From Candidatus Latescibacterota bacterium (lineage in GTDB: Bacteria; Latescibacterota; MWCZ01), in contig JAKPPK010000074.1 of NCBI GenBank assembly GCA_029547385.1, positions 1-49,683 of the forward strand: 49,683 bases of DNA. Direction: 5' to 3'. The notes under the pieces are model-generated. The model searched no databases. It saw nothing but the letters and a program-made list of their open reading frames with translations, and was not told the DNA's origin. Positions 9,775-19,050 of this stretch are shown one piece after another; the first letter of the stretch is position 1; each line of letters opens with the position of its first letter. Both the position numbers and the translations under genes were made by a program.

Positions 9775-10847
9775 GTCTTGCCTCGCGCGTACGCTGAATG
9801 GCCACGAGGAGCACGGCCCCCTGGTGGCACTGAAAGCTGGAGAATCAGCGCGTCGAGTCCCACCGATTTGTCGGCGAGCCACGAGCTTTTCATCGCGCTT
9901 TCGGCGGCCAGAGCAAGCCTCACTCCCCGTCGAATGCGGTCCCGCCCCAGCGCACGAGCGGAGTCCGTCAGCTTCTTGAGTACAAAATCCCGATTCTCCC
10001 CGATAAGTTCCTTCAACGGGATCTCATCCGGGTTCTGCTGCACGTCAGCAGCCGCCCGAAGCTGCATCCAGTGCTGCAGGATCAACCCGGCAATTGTGGC
10101 CGCCTGCATCGAGTGCTCCTGCAACCGATGTGCAATCTGAAGGGCCCGTTCAGAGTGGCCACCGTCGATCGCATCGTTCAACTGGTACACGGTGTCGGTG
10201 CGTGCGATTCCGGCTACTGCCTCAACATCCTCCGCACTGATAGTCTTCCTCGGCTGCACGAACAGCGTGAGCTTTTCGATTTCGTCGGCGGCGCGGAACA
10301 CGTTGGTTCCGACAAAGTCACTCAACAACTCCGCTGCATCGTCATCAAACGTGAACCCGCGCGATTTCGCGCGCTGTCGGATCCACGGGGTCACGTTTCG
10401 CGGAACGGCGAATGTGAAGACGGTGCAACGTTTCTTCAGAACTGAGGCCCACTTCGTCCGCTCATCAAGCTTTTCGCCGCTCATGACCAGAACAACTGCC
10501 GGCGGGAGGTTCTCAACGAGCAGCACGAGCTCGTTACCAAATGCGGCGTTTGCGCCTTCGATACCACGGACAATGACGACCCGGACCTCGGCAAGCACGG
10601 GATAGGAGCGCACGGAATTGACAACGGCTTCTGCCGTGCATTCAGCCTCTCCGACGTGAAAAACGTCGCAATTGAACGCCCGGGTTGCTTCGTCAGTGAA
10701 ATGGGCGACAACGCCGGCTACCGTCTCCTCGATATCTACTCCGTTGTCGCCAAGCAGCAGGTACGCGCCCGCGCCCTGACCGCAGATCGAATCGCGGACG
10801 TCGGCGGAGTCCGTAAGCGGAGCGTTGTATCGAGTTCTGGCCTGCAT
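9771..10847 (-). CDS. holA: DNA polymerase III delta subunit
   Basis: AYLLLGDNGVDIEETVAGV...LPPAVVLVMSGEKLDERTKWASVLKKR...WIRQRAKSRGFTFDDDAAELLSDFVGTNVFRAADEIEKLTLF: HolA pattern. Start inside the 9771..10886 ORF is uncertain. Confidence 0.85.
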   Translation of the reverse strand: MQARTRYNAPLTDSADVRDSICGQGAGAYLLLGDNGVDIEETVAGVVAHFTDEATRAFNCDVFHVGEAECTAEAVVNSVRSYPVLAEVRVVIVRGIEGANAAFGNELVLLVENLPPAVVLVMSGEKLDERTKWASVLKKRCTVFTFAVPRNVTPWIRQRAKSRGFTFDDDAAELLSDFVGTNVFRAADEIEKLTLFVQPRKTISAEDVEAVAGIARTDTVYQLNDAIDGGHSERALQIAHRLQEHSMQAATIAGLILQHWMQLRAAADVQQNPDEIPLKELIGENRDFVLKKLTDSARALGRDRIRRGVRLALAAESAMKSSWLADKSVGLDALILQLSVPPGGRAPRGHSAYARGKT

Positions 10848-11037
10848 GGCTGGTCCCGTGCCGTGGCATTTGACGTTGATGATCACAAAAAATACGCAGT
10901 GACCTCGCGGCGAACCACGGTCGGAATGGACTACCGTTTGGGCGCCCGATCATTTTTCGTTAGGTATTCTGTGGCGATCTGTTGCAGTGCGATCAGCAAC
11001 ACAACCGTGAAACGATACGGTTGCGGGAGGTGGGAAA

Positions 11038-14000
11038 ATGAACGTGTTCATGCTTGCTGCTGTATTCTGCATGCTGTGTGGTGCTGCGGACGAAACGCGA
11101 GCCGCAGGCGGAGAGTGGCCGATGTATCGCCAGAACCCGCATCAGACCGGGCATACAAACGCGGTCAGTCGTATGCGGCAGGCACCGGTCCTTCGTTCAG
11201 AAACCTATCTGGGCGGCCCGGTTCCCGATCTTGCAGGATCTGACGAAACCGACAGTTCGTGGGTGTTTGATTTCGACGGCGACGGACGGCGAGAGCAATT
11301 GCTGTTCGGGACCCTGAGGATCCGCCGAATCGACGATGGCGCGCTGTTGTGGCAAGACAACACGACCGGGAAGACATTCTCGTCGGCACTGTCACAGGTT
11401 GCCGATTTCCTTCCTGATAGCTCCGGGCTTGAGGTGGTTGCCTTCACCGCGGACATGGGCACCGGTGAGGGGCGGGGATACATGTTCAGTTTCCACGGCG
11501 GGATCTCGAACGGCCGTCTTGCGTGGAGTACGCCGAATCTGGGCGACATGTACAGCCCGGAAGTCGTGGCGGGCGACTTCAACAATGATGGCAAGATGGA
11601 GATTTGCCTGGCTCCGCACTACAAAATTCAGGTCCTTGACGCGGCAACAGGTTTCACGCGGTACGTCGCTACCTGGGATGTCGGAAGGAATTACGGGCAC
11701 TTCGCGGCAGCAGATGTAGATGGAGACGGTATCAGAGATTTCGTGGTGATATCTGACTTCGCGACTCATCTGTCGGTAATCAAAAACGCCGGTTCCAGCG
11801 CATCCCTCCTGTGGAAGCACACCTATGCGCTCGTGGACGGTAGCGAACGTGACGTTATAGTCCTCCCCAATCCTCATTCCGTTGGTGATCTGGATGGCGA
11901 TGGCACGTGCGAAGTGACACTCAGCCTTTTCAACCGCCCGGTCCAGGACCTGAAGTGGCACGCAACTGCGTACCGAGGTGCGGACGGAACCGTCGCGATG
12001 AATATTCCTGATCGCTACATCTACGGCATTCGCGACGCAGATAACGACGGCATCAAAGAACTTTTCACGATCGAGTGCTTTGGTACCACTCCCCCGTTGT
12101 TCGGCAAGTTGCAGGTGTTCAACTGGACTGCTACCTCCGGAGCGCAGGCGCGTCTCACGGTGGAACACGCCACATTCGTGCGCACGCGAATCGGTGCCGA
12201 TACCACATGGAACACTATCGCCGCACATGGGGATGAGACGGTTCTCCTGAATGATCTCGATGGAGACGGTGTCGAAGAATTCCTGACACTGGAGGACACC
12301 GACGGAGATTTCAGGGGTGAAAGGTTGCGATCGTGGCAGGTTGCTGCGGCCGGAATCTCGCAGCGGATGGAGTACGTCTCCTCCGCGCCCATTGCGGTCG
12401 TAAGCGTTCATGGCTCCGGCGCGGAGTGCCGGATCGCCCTGCGAAACCTCAGCACCAATGCTCTTGTGACACTGGATGCCGCGGGGAATGTGCTGAGCGA
12501 GGACCCGAACGACAGGCCGAAAGGGTACCGGCCCACCCCCGTCGTAAGCGATCTCGATGGCGATGGGAGAAACGAGATCCTCGTTACGTCAGCGGGCGGG
12601 GACATCCTGTGCTATGACACAAGTGGCCCTGAACTCGCCATTCGGTGGCGCAGGCCCGGATACGCGATGATCGAAATGCCGGCCTACACGCTCGAACCAC
12701 TCAGTGTACTGACAGACGACCTCGACGGAGACGGCAAAAAGGAGGTCATTGCCCGAAACCGGACTCAACAGGGGTTCGCCTCCCTGATAGTGTACAACTA
12801 CGACGGAACAACTCGATGGGAGCACCCGTTCCCGGAGATCACCGACGGACAGGTGGAAGCCGCAATTGATAACTGGCTGAGTGGGTATTTCGTCGGCGAT
12901 GACAGAATCCGTGACATCGTGGTGCAACTCCACGCCAGGGCGCGCGGGTCTGGAGAACTCCTGGTTCTGAATGGAGCCACCGGTGCAGAAGTCTGGCGGA
13001 AAACACAGGTAACAACCGCCACAGGGGCCACCTCACTGACGATGGGTGGTTACATACCCGCCATACACGACGTGAACGGCGATGGAATCGACGACATCGT
13101 CCACATCGCGTACACGCTCCTTGCGGCGTACGACGGTCAGACAGGAAACCCGATATACCCGATAAAGAATCTCGCCTATGAGATCTTTCCCAAATGGGTT
13201 TCGTACGCAACTCCGACCGTGGCGGATTTCCGGGGAACAGGCCAGCACCAGATCTTCATGAACAGCCCTTCGTATGCTGCCGGTGCGGTCACGGTGATGG
13301 AGTTCGACGGCACGCCGCGATGGTGGTACCCCCTGGAGAACCCACAAGGGTTCCGGAGCTTCGGTGCCATAGGGGACGGAGACGGAGATGGCGTGAAGGA
13401 AATCGTCGTCGGCCATCTTGACGGAAGGGTAGTATGCTATCAGGGCACAGACGGCGCGATTGAATGGACTGAGAGCGTAACAGAAGGCGGCACATGGGAT
13501 TTCGTTGCCGCAGATATAGACGGTGACGGGCGCGACGAATTCATCACTGTTTTGCAGGGGAACACCCTGGTCGCGTACAATGGAACGAACGATGCGAGCG
13601 AGCCGCGTGTCCAGTGGAGCCTGCCGTTGGGGGCCGGGGGGAACAACCCTGTCGTTGCCGACGTGGACAACGATGGTATCGCAGAAATCCTTATCTGTGT
13701 GCGTAGCGGCCATATGCGCATTTACGAAGCACCCCCGCGCACCACAGGCCTTCTGAAAACGGAGCCTCACAACGGTGCGGTCAACGTGGAAAGAAACGCC
13801 CCGATTGAATTCGTGTTCGATGAGCTCATGGACTCCGCCTCCGTGGCTTCGTCTCTTTCTGTTGTGCCGGCGATCCCGTTTCATTGTCGGTGGGAGGCCA
13901 CGAGGCTGATCCTCGGTACGGATACCCCGATGGATTCGAACACGACGTATCGGGTTACCATTTGCGCTGCCGCGTGCAACCGGTGGGGGATGCCCCTGGG

Positions 14001-15021
14001 AGCAGACGCGTCACTGGAATTCACGACAGGGACAGAAGTCCGTTGCGCGCGGTTTCGCGGTATATGGCCGCACCACCGGTCAGTGGAGATGCAGGCCACC
14101 GATTTCATAAGGGTTGATTACTCCCGCGGAGTCGAGCCCGCAAGCGTGGCGGAGGCCGTACGCGTGGATCCGCCGGTGGCGGGCCGTTGGCAGCTTGGCG
14201 ATACGACTGCCAGTTTCATTCCGCTCAATTTCTGGAAGGCCGGAAGATACCGTCTGACAGTCTTTCCAACCGCGCACGATGGATCGGGGCAGAACTGGGA
14301 TGTAAACGGCGATGGCTCGGCCGGGGTGGGCGACACGCTGATCAGCGAGTTCGTCGTAGCTGGCGGTGTGGAGAAACGATACGTGTTCCGGAACCTGTCT
14401 GTCATCCTGAACGCCCAGCGGCCCGACTCGACGTTCATCATAACCATTCCCGACAGGCTCGATAGTTCGCTCGTGGGGAGGATCGAGCTCACACCCAGTT
14501 CCGTGGATTCCGCGGACGAGGTCTGGCTCAGGGTGAATGACGGCGACACCTTGAGACTCGCTGCGGATGCTGCCCGACCGTGGGCGTACCGGTTCGATGC
14601 GAGGTTGTTCGTCCGGGGTGAGAACAGGATTACCGTGGGCACCAATTCTTCTTCAAATGGCGTTCAGCTCATGAGATATGGTGTCTGGGTTTCCTTCACT
14701 CAGTTGCCTGTTGCCGTAGAACAATCGCAATCGGTTCTGCCGGTTCGATTTGAACTGGAACACCCGCGTCCAAACCCTGCGAACCCCGCCACAACAATAG
14801 GATGGGTGCAACCGGAGGCGTGTCTCGTGCATGTAGAGGTCTACGATGTTCTTGGCCGTCGGATTCGCATCCTCGCGGACCGCCACTTCTCCGCCGGACG
14901 GCACACGGTAGTCTGGGATGGACGAGACGACTCAGGACGGGCAGTGGGTTCCTCTGTCTATCTCGTGAAAGCGCGCGCCGGGAATGCCGCGCAATGCCAC
15001 AAAGTGGTCATCTCCCGCTAG
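11038..15021 (+). CDS. Giant secreted FG-GAP/VCBS-repeat protein with Big_5-like domain and FlgD/T9SS-type C-terminal domain
   Basis: About 12 DxDxDG motifs (e.g. DLDGDGRNEILVTS, DVNGDGIDDIVHI). LLKTEPHNGAVNVERNAPIEFVFDELMD (Big_5-like). C-terminus FELEHPRPNPANPATTIGW...HTVVWDGRDDSGRAVGSSVYLVKA. RBS GGAGGTGG before the ATG. Confidence 0.85.
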   Translation: MNVFMLAAVFCMLCGAADETRAAGGEWPMYRQNPHQTGHTNAVSRMRQAPVLRSETYLGGPVPDLAGSDETDSSWVFDFDGDGRREQLLFGTLRIRRIDDGALLWQDNTTGKTFSSALSQVADFLPDSSGLEVVAFTADMGTGEGRGYMFSFHGGISNGRLAWSTPNLGDMYSPEVVAGDFNNDGKMEICLAPHYKIQVLDAATGFTRYVATWDVGRNYGHFAAADVDGDGIRDFVVISDFATHLSVIKNAGSSASLLWKHTYALVDGSERDVIVLPNPHSVGDLDGDGTCEVTLSLFNRPVQDLKWHATAYRGADGTVAMNIPDRYIYGIRDADNDGIKELFTIECFGTTPPLFGKLQVFNWTATSGAQARLTVEHATFVRTRIGADTTWNTIAAHGDETVLLNDLDGDGVEEFLTLEDTDGDFRGERLRSWQVAAAGISQRMEYVSSAPIAVVSVHGSGAECRIALRNLSTNALVTLDAAGNVLSEDPNDRPKGYRPTPVVSDLDGDGRNEILVTSAGGDILCYDTSGPELAIRWRRPGYAMIEMPAYTLEPLSVLTDDLDGDGKKEVIARNRTQQGFASLIVYNYDGTTRWEHPFPEITDGQVEAAIDNWLSGYFVGDDRIRDIVVQLHARARGSGELLVLNGATGAEVWRKTQVTTATGATSLTMGGYIPAIHDVNGDGIDDIVHIAYTLLAAYDGQTGNPIYPIKNLAYEIFPKWVSYATPTVADFRGTGQHQIFMNSPSYAAGAVTVMEFDGTPRWWYPLENPQGFRSFGAIGDGDGDGVKEIVVGHLDGRVVCYQGTDGAIEWTESVTEGGTWDFVAADIDGDGRDEFITVLQGNTLVAYNGTNDASEPRVQWSLPLGAGGNNPVVADVDNDGIAEILICVRSGHMRIYEAPPRTTGLLKTEPHNGAVNVERNAPIEFVFDELMDSASVASSLSVVPAIPFHCRWEATRLILGTDTPMDSNTTYRVTICAAACNRWGMPLGADASLEFTTGTEVRCARFRGIWPHHRSVEMQATDFIRVDYSRGVEPASVAEAVRVDPPVAGRWQLGDTTASFIPLNFWKAGRYRLTVFPTAHDGSGQNWDVNGDGSAGVGDTLISEFVVAGGVEKRYVFRNLSVILNAQRPDSTFIITIPDRLDSSLVGRIELTPSSVDSADEVWLRVNDGDTLRLAADAARPWAYRFDARLFVRGENRITVGTNSSSNGVQLMRYGVWVSFTQLPVAVEQSQSVLPVRFELEHPRPNPANPATTIGWVQPEACLVHVEVYDVLGRRIRILADRHFSAGRHTVVWDGRDDSGRAVGSSVYLVKARAGNAAQCHKVVISR

Positions 15022-15101
15022 AAGCCTTCAAGGTGTCCATCATCTCTCTCCCAGACAACATCGTCTGAATGCCTGACGGGGAACCGACGAGTCGCGAGAT
15101 T

Positions 15102-15131
15102 TTGACGAGCGTCAGGAACGAGATACATTTG
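15102..15131 (+). promoter_or_regulatory. Candidate promoter: TTGACG-N16-TACATTTG
   Basis: TTGACG 15102-15107, TACATTTG 15124-15131, 55 nt before the 15186 ATG. Matches the Bacteroidetes-type -7 TAnnTTTG form. Confidence 0.4.
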
Positions 15132-15185
15132 GGGTAATCAGGGGTTTGGCCGCGGACAGAATCCAGTAACCTGAAGGAGCGCATT

Positions 15186-17540
15186 ATGAACACCAACCGG
15201 GCGCGATCCGGGATGCTCTTGTTCGCCCTTGCAGTCGCGCTGTCGGGATGCGACGTCCCGAAAACGCTCACCCCTTCGGTGGAGCTTTCCACGAGCGTAC
15301 CGCTCATGGACGAGCGCATCGAAATTGGCGAAGAGGTCGCCAAGGTTGATTCGGTGCAAACCGTTGGCTCGAACCCTGCCCGGTTCGTCATCAGCTTGAA
15401 CCGCGACCGGGTGGATCTGACTGACGGTGGCCGCATCGGAAGTGATCAGTTGCGGGTTGATGACCAGACGCCGCAGTCCATAACGGCCGAAATGGGGCTG
15501 ATCAGCGTTGCGGATGTCCCGCCGACAACCACCCCGCCGGTAGTGCTGGCGGATTTGGTCCCGGATATTGCGTCGATGCCCCCGGGCAACGTCCCCCTTG
15601 CCATCCCGGCTTATCATCTTCCAACAGTAAAAAGGGCGGTGGATTTTTCGAATTTCCAGCAGGCCACTTTCTCCAGTTCGTCTGACCAGACGCTCAACCG
15701 AGTGGTGATTTCGCTTGCCAACGACGGGCCTTTGCCCATGGGGCCTGTAACCATCTACGTGAGCACGTCTGGCGACACAATGGTTACCTCCGATGGGTCC
15801 TTCGGAACCATCAAAGACGCGATTGCGCAGGCCGATTTTCCAGTCATCCAACCAGGGGATTCCGTCTCCTCGACTCCGCTCGACCTTTCTGGAGCAACGC
15901 TTCGCAGTCCGGCTCATGTCTTTACACGAGCCCAGACGCAGGCTGGCACCGCGACGGGCAACCAGATGCTTGCCGCGTCGTTTACGGTTACCGTGGACAT
16001 TTCTGCGCTGGAGGTGGAATCGGCCCGCGCGAAAATACCCCGGCAAACTTTTTCACGCTCGCGAGAAGTGAATTTTGCCAGCGACAGGATTCAGATTTAC
16101 TCGGTGAAGCTTGCCCGTTCTGTCGTTGCCGACACCAACCGCTTCACTTTGAACATCGTGAATAACCTCAACACTCCCCTGGAAGTGTCCTACGATCTGC
16201 CCGATTTTACCATCCCGCGCACGCCGGTTACCGGAGCGCAGCATCTTCAGAATGTGAGCGTCGGCTCCGGGGGTGCCTCGGATTACGCTCGAGCAATGAT
16301 CGCGCTCGGCGCACGCGAAACCAAAACTGTCGTGTTCGATCTCAGTGACGCGGTCATCGAGAACCCGACTGCGCCAAAAACGCCTATCGACCGTGTTCGC
16401 GTGAACCTCACCACCACAGTGCTCGGCACGGGGGACACCTTTGTAGACATCGTTTCCACGGACTACGTGCAGGTAGGTGCCGATATGAGCGCGTTGGCGG
16501 TGCAACGTGTGGAAGGGAATGTCGCGCCCTCGCAACCTCCAATCAACGTCACGATCCAGCCGGTCGATTTCGACGTAACCCAAAATCTGCCTGCCGGGTT
16601 GACAGGTCTGGCGGCCGAGGAGATCACTGTAGAACTCGACGTAACCGCGTACGAAACGCAGGTGGATGCCGACATCGGGTTGGTGTTGACCGTGGCAAAC
16701 CCTGCGGGCGGAGCACCCGCGGCGCAGTATACCAAAACGTTTTCGCAGCAGTTTCGACCCGGAGTGAACCGCCACATCCGTGTGACGCAGGACAGTCTTG
16801 ACGCGTTTGGCAACTCCCCGGTTGATATCATTAATGCCGCCCTCAACAATCTGTTTGCCAGCGGCCAGACCAAAGTCGAGGTCTCAGGAAATGTGAATAT
16901 TCGCGGCGAAATAGTACTGGTCCGAGATTCCAGTCGCGTAGACGTTAAGGACGTACGTGTCGAATCCCCCCTCAAATTCACGGTTCCTCAACTCACCTTC
17001 GATGCAAAAGCGGAGACCGAGGAAGGGTTTGAAATCGACATAGACGAATCTGTGCGAAACGATCTGGTTCCTCGCGCCCGGAGCGCGACCCTCGTGGCGG
17101 ACGTGGAGAACCATTTCCCTATGGGGGCCACCCTCGTCGTGTTCGCAAGTCCTGACCCTCTGTTCTCAACCCTGAGGGCCTTGTACCCGGCAAGCGCGAA
17201 AACTCCGGTGGCACAAATTCCTGACACACTCAGGATTCCGCAGGGTGGACCTGTTACGGGGGAAGCCGACGCCATAGCCAGAAAGGCCGTGTTCAAGCTC
17301 TTTACCGTCAGCCTCCCGAACCCGCAACGCTTGAGTGACGGGAGGGTAGACCACGCCAATCCCGGCCGGGCGACGGTGGAGGTTCGGCTCGACGACCAGT
17401 TGCAGTTGTTCTCCTACGAAAAACTTTATCTGATGCCGCGTATCCAGCTTCTCGATGCACCGGGTCTCGTTCAGTTGTCTCCTTCTGATTATGTGAAGGT
17501 TGCAATCTGGATGCAGATCGCCGGCGCGACCAAGAGGTAA
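15186..17540 (+). CDS. Large beta-rich lipoprotein of unknown function
   Basis: MNTNRARSGMLLFALAVALSGCDVPKTL: lipoprotein signal with lipobox LSGC. 784 aa, no recognised catalytic motif. Confidence 0.7.
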   Translation: MNTNRARSGMLLFALAVALSGCDVPKTLTPSVELSTSVPLMDERIEIGEEVAKVDSVQTVGSNPARFVISLNRDRVDLTDGGRIGSDQLRVDDQTPQSITAEMGLISVADVPPTTTPPVVLADLVPDIASMPPGNVPLAIPAYHLPTVKRAVDFSNFQQATFSSSSDQTLNRVVISLANDGPLPMGPVTIYVSTSGDTMVTSDGSFGTIKDAIAQADFPVIQPGDSVSSTPLDLSGATLRSPAHVFTRAQTQAGTATGNQMLAASFTVTVDISALEVESARAKIPRQTFSRSREVNFASDRIQIYSVKLARSVVADTNRFTLNIVNNLNTPLEVSYDLPDFTIPRTPVTGAQHLQNVSVGSGGASDYARAMIALGARETKTVVFDLSDAVIENPTAPKTPIDRVRVNLTTTVLGTGDTFVDIVSTDYVQVGADMSALAVQRVEGNVAPSQPPINVTIQPVDFDVTQNLPAGLTGLAAEEITVELDVTAYETQVDADIGLVLTVANPAGGAPAAQYTKTFSQQFRPGVNRHIRVTQDSLDAFGNSPVDIINAALNNLFASGQTKVEVSGNVNIRGEIVLVRDSSRVDVKDVRVESPLKFTVPQLTFDAKAETEEGFEIDIDESVRNDLVPRARSATLVADVENHFPMGATLVVFASPDPLFSTLRALYPASAKTPVAQIPDTLRIPQGGPVTGEADAIARKAVFKLFTVSLPNPQRLSDGRVDHANPGRATVEVRLDDQLQLFSYEKLYLMPRIQLLDAPGLVQLSPSDYVKVAIWMQIAGATKR

Positions 17541-17545
17541 CGCCC

Positions 17546-19003
17546 ATGGATTGCAGGAAAGGCGCGTATTCGTGTGCTGGCTTTTTGCTGACGGCACTGT
17601 CGATCGCGGTGCTGCCACGGTGCTCCAGCGCGGCCACCATGTCCTTCGGGCAAGCCCGCGCAACCGCCATGGGGGGCGCGTACACGGCAGTTGCCTCGGG
17701 CGTTCATGCGCCCGCGTGGAATCCGGCCAACCTCGCATTCTTCGCCGCGCCGTCAGCCGAAATCAGCCTGGGGAACCTGGGCTTCTTCGCGGCGAATGAC
17801 GGTTTCTCGTACGGTGATTTTGTCGGTTGGCTGGATGACGAAGTGCTCACCACGGCGGAAATCCAGTCGGCCCTCGGGATGTTTCCTGGCGGCGCCATCA
17901 GCATCCGGCAGACGATGAATGTGGGGATACCATTTTCCGTGAGGGTGAAACAGTTTGCCGTCACTGGCGAGTTCATGGAATTCGTGTCCGTCGGTCTGCC
18001 TCGAGGGTTGTTTGACGCGATTGCTGAGGACCGCGACGCCACGACTGCGTACAACGACGCCCGTACTTCCGGCATTCCGTATTCGTTGTCGGGGATAGTC
18101 GGTGACGTGTGGGCCGTCGGTGTAACAAAGTTTTCCTACGCGCGCCGTGTGCCGCTGCGTTACGCCGACGCGTTCTCCGTCGGCGCGACGCTGAACTACT
18201 ACCGTGCGTCTCCCCGGGTCCGCGTGGTGGAATCAGTTGGCGAGGTGCTTGTCCGTCCGAACACTTGGCAGACGGATGCGCGGCTGGTGGTGGAAACAGG
18301 AGGGCTTTCTGTAAAACGGACCACGGACGCGTTCGGCGACAAGCAAACGGACGTTGAGTTCGAAGCGGCAAACGCCTGGGGGCTCGGTTGTACGCTTGGC
18401 GCTGCGGGGAAACTGGACGACAAAACCGCAATCAGCGCGGCGTTGCACAATCTTCCGCTGCGTTCCATTACCTGGAACATGGCGGAGCGGCGAACCTACA
18501 CGCTGGATAGCGGATCGCGGATCATCAATGCAAAATCGCTCATCGACGACAAACCCGAAGGGGTAAACACGCTCGATTACCTCGATACGCTGTTTGCCGC
18601 GCCGGGAAGCACCGTCGAACGGTACGAACGGATCAATTCCATGAAAGCGAACGTACCGGCTTATCTGCGCGTGGGTATGGCGCGGTCGGTGGACCTGTTC
18701 CCCGCGATCTGGACGGTTGATTTCGAGCAGGGCTTCTCCAGAAGCGCCCTGACCAGCACCACTCCGCGGATAGCCGCCGGAATAGAATACTTGCCCGTCG
18801 GTCCGTGGATCCCGTTGCGCGCAGGAATGTCACTGGGAGGCCGATCGGGCCATTTCGCGTCCCTTGGAATGGGCTTCCATCTGCGATGGTTCCACTGGGA
18901 TCTCGCGCTTGCCAACGAAGGCGCGTACACCCCGTTTGAGGTACCCTTCTCCAAACGGGCGCGGGGACTCGGTTTCGCGAGCGAAATGAAACTGGCCTTC
19001 TGA
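17546..19003 (+). CDS. PorV/DUF5723-like outer-membrane protein
   Basis: FGQARATAMGGAYTAVASGVHAPAWNPANLAFF: N-terminal signature of PorV/DUF5723-type barrels. C-terminal FASEMKLAF. Confidence 0.7.
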   Translation: MDCRKGAYSCAGFLLTALSIAVLPRCSSAATMSFGQARATAMGGAYTAVASGVHAPAWNPANLAFFAAPSAEISLGNLGFFAANDGFSYGDFVGWLDDEVLTTAEIQSALGMFPGGAISIRQTMNVGIPFSVRVKQFAVTGEFMEFVSVGLPRGLFDAIAEDRDATTAYNDARTSGIPYSLSGIVGDVWAVGVTKFSYARRVPLRYADAFSVGATLNYYRASPRVRVVESVGEVLVRPNTWQTDARLVVETGGLSVKRTTDAFGDKQTDVEFEAANAWGLGCTLGAAGKLDDKTAISAALHNLPLRSITWNMAERRTYTLDSGSRIINAKSLIDDKPEGVNTLDYLDTLFAAPGSTVERYERINSMKANVPAYLRVGMARSVDLFPAIWTVDFEQGFSRSALTSTTPRIAAGIEYLPVGPWIPLRAGMSLGGRSGHFASLGMGFHLRWFHWDLALANEGAYTPFEVPFSKRARGLGFASEMKLAF

Positions 19004-19016
19004 TACGGGGCGCTGC

Positions 19017-19050
19017 CAGGGCACCCTCAGCGTGGAGCCTGGGTGCCCTG
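19017..19050. terminator. Terminator-like hairpin between convergent genes
   Basis: CAGGGCACCC (19017-19026) pairs with GGGTGCCCTG (19041-19050). No clear T tract. Confidence 0.4.

Noticed and set aside
11392-12411. 339-aa minus-strand ORF opposite the FG-GAP gene
   Set aside because: Antisense to a repeat-rich CDS; no signal, domain or RBS supporting it.
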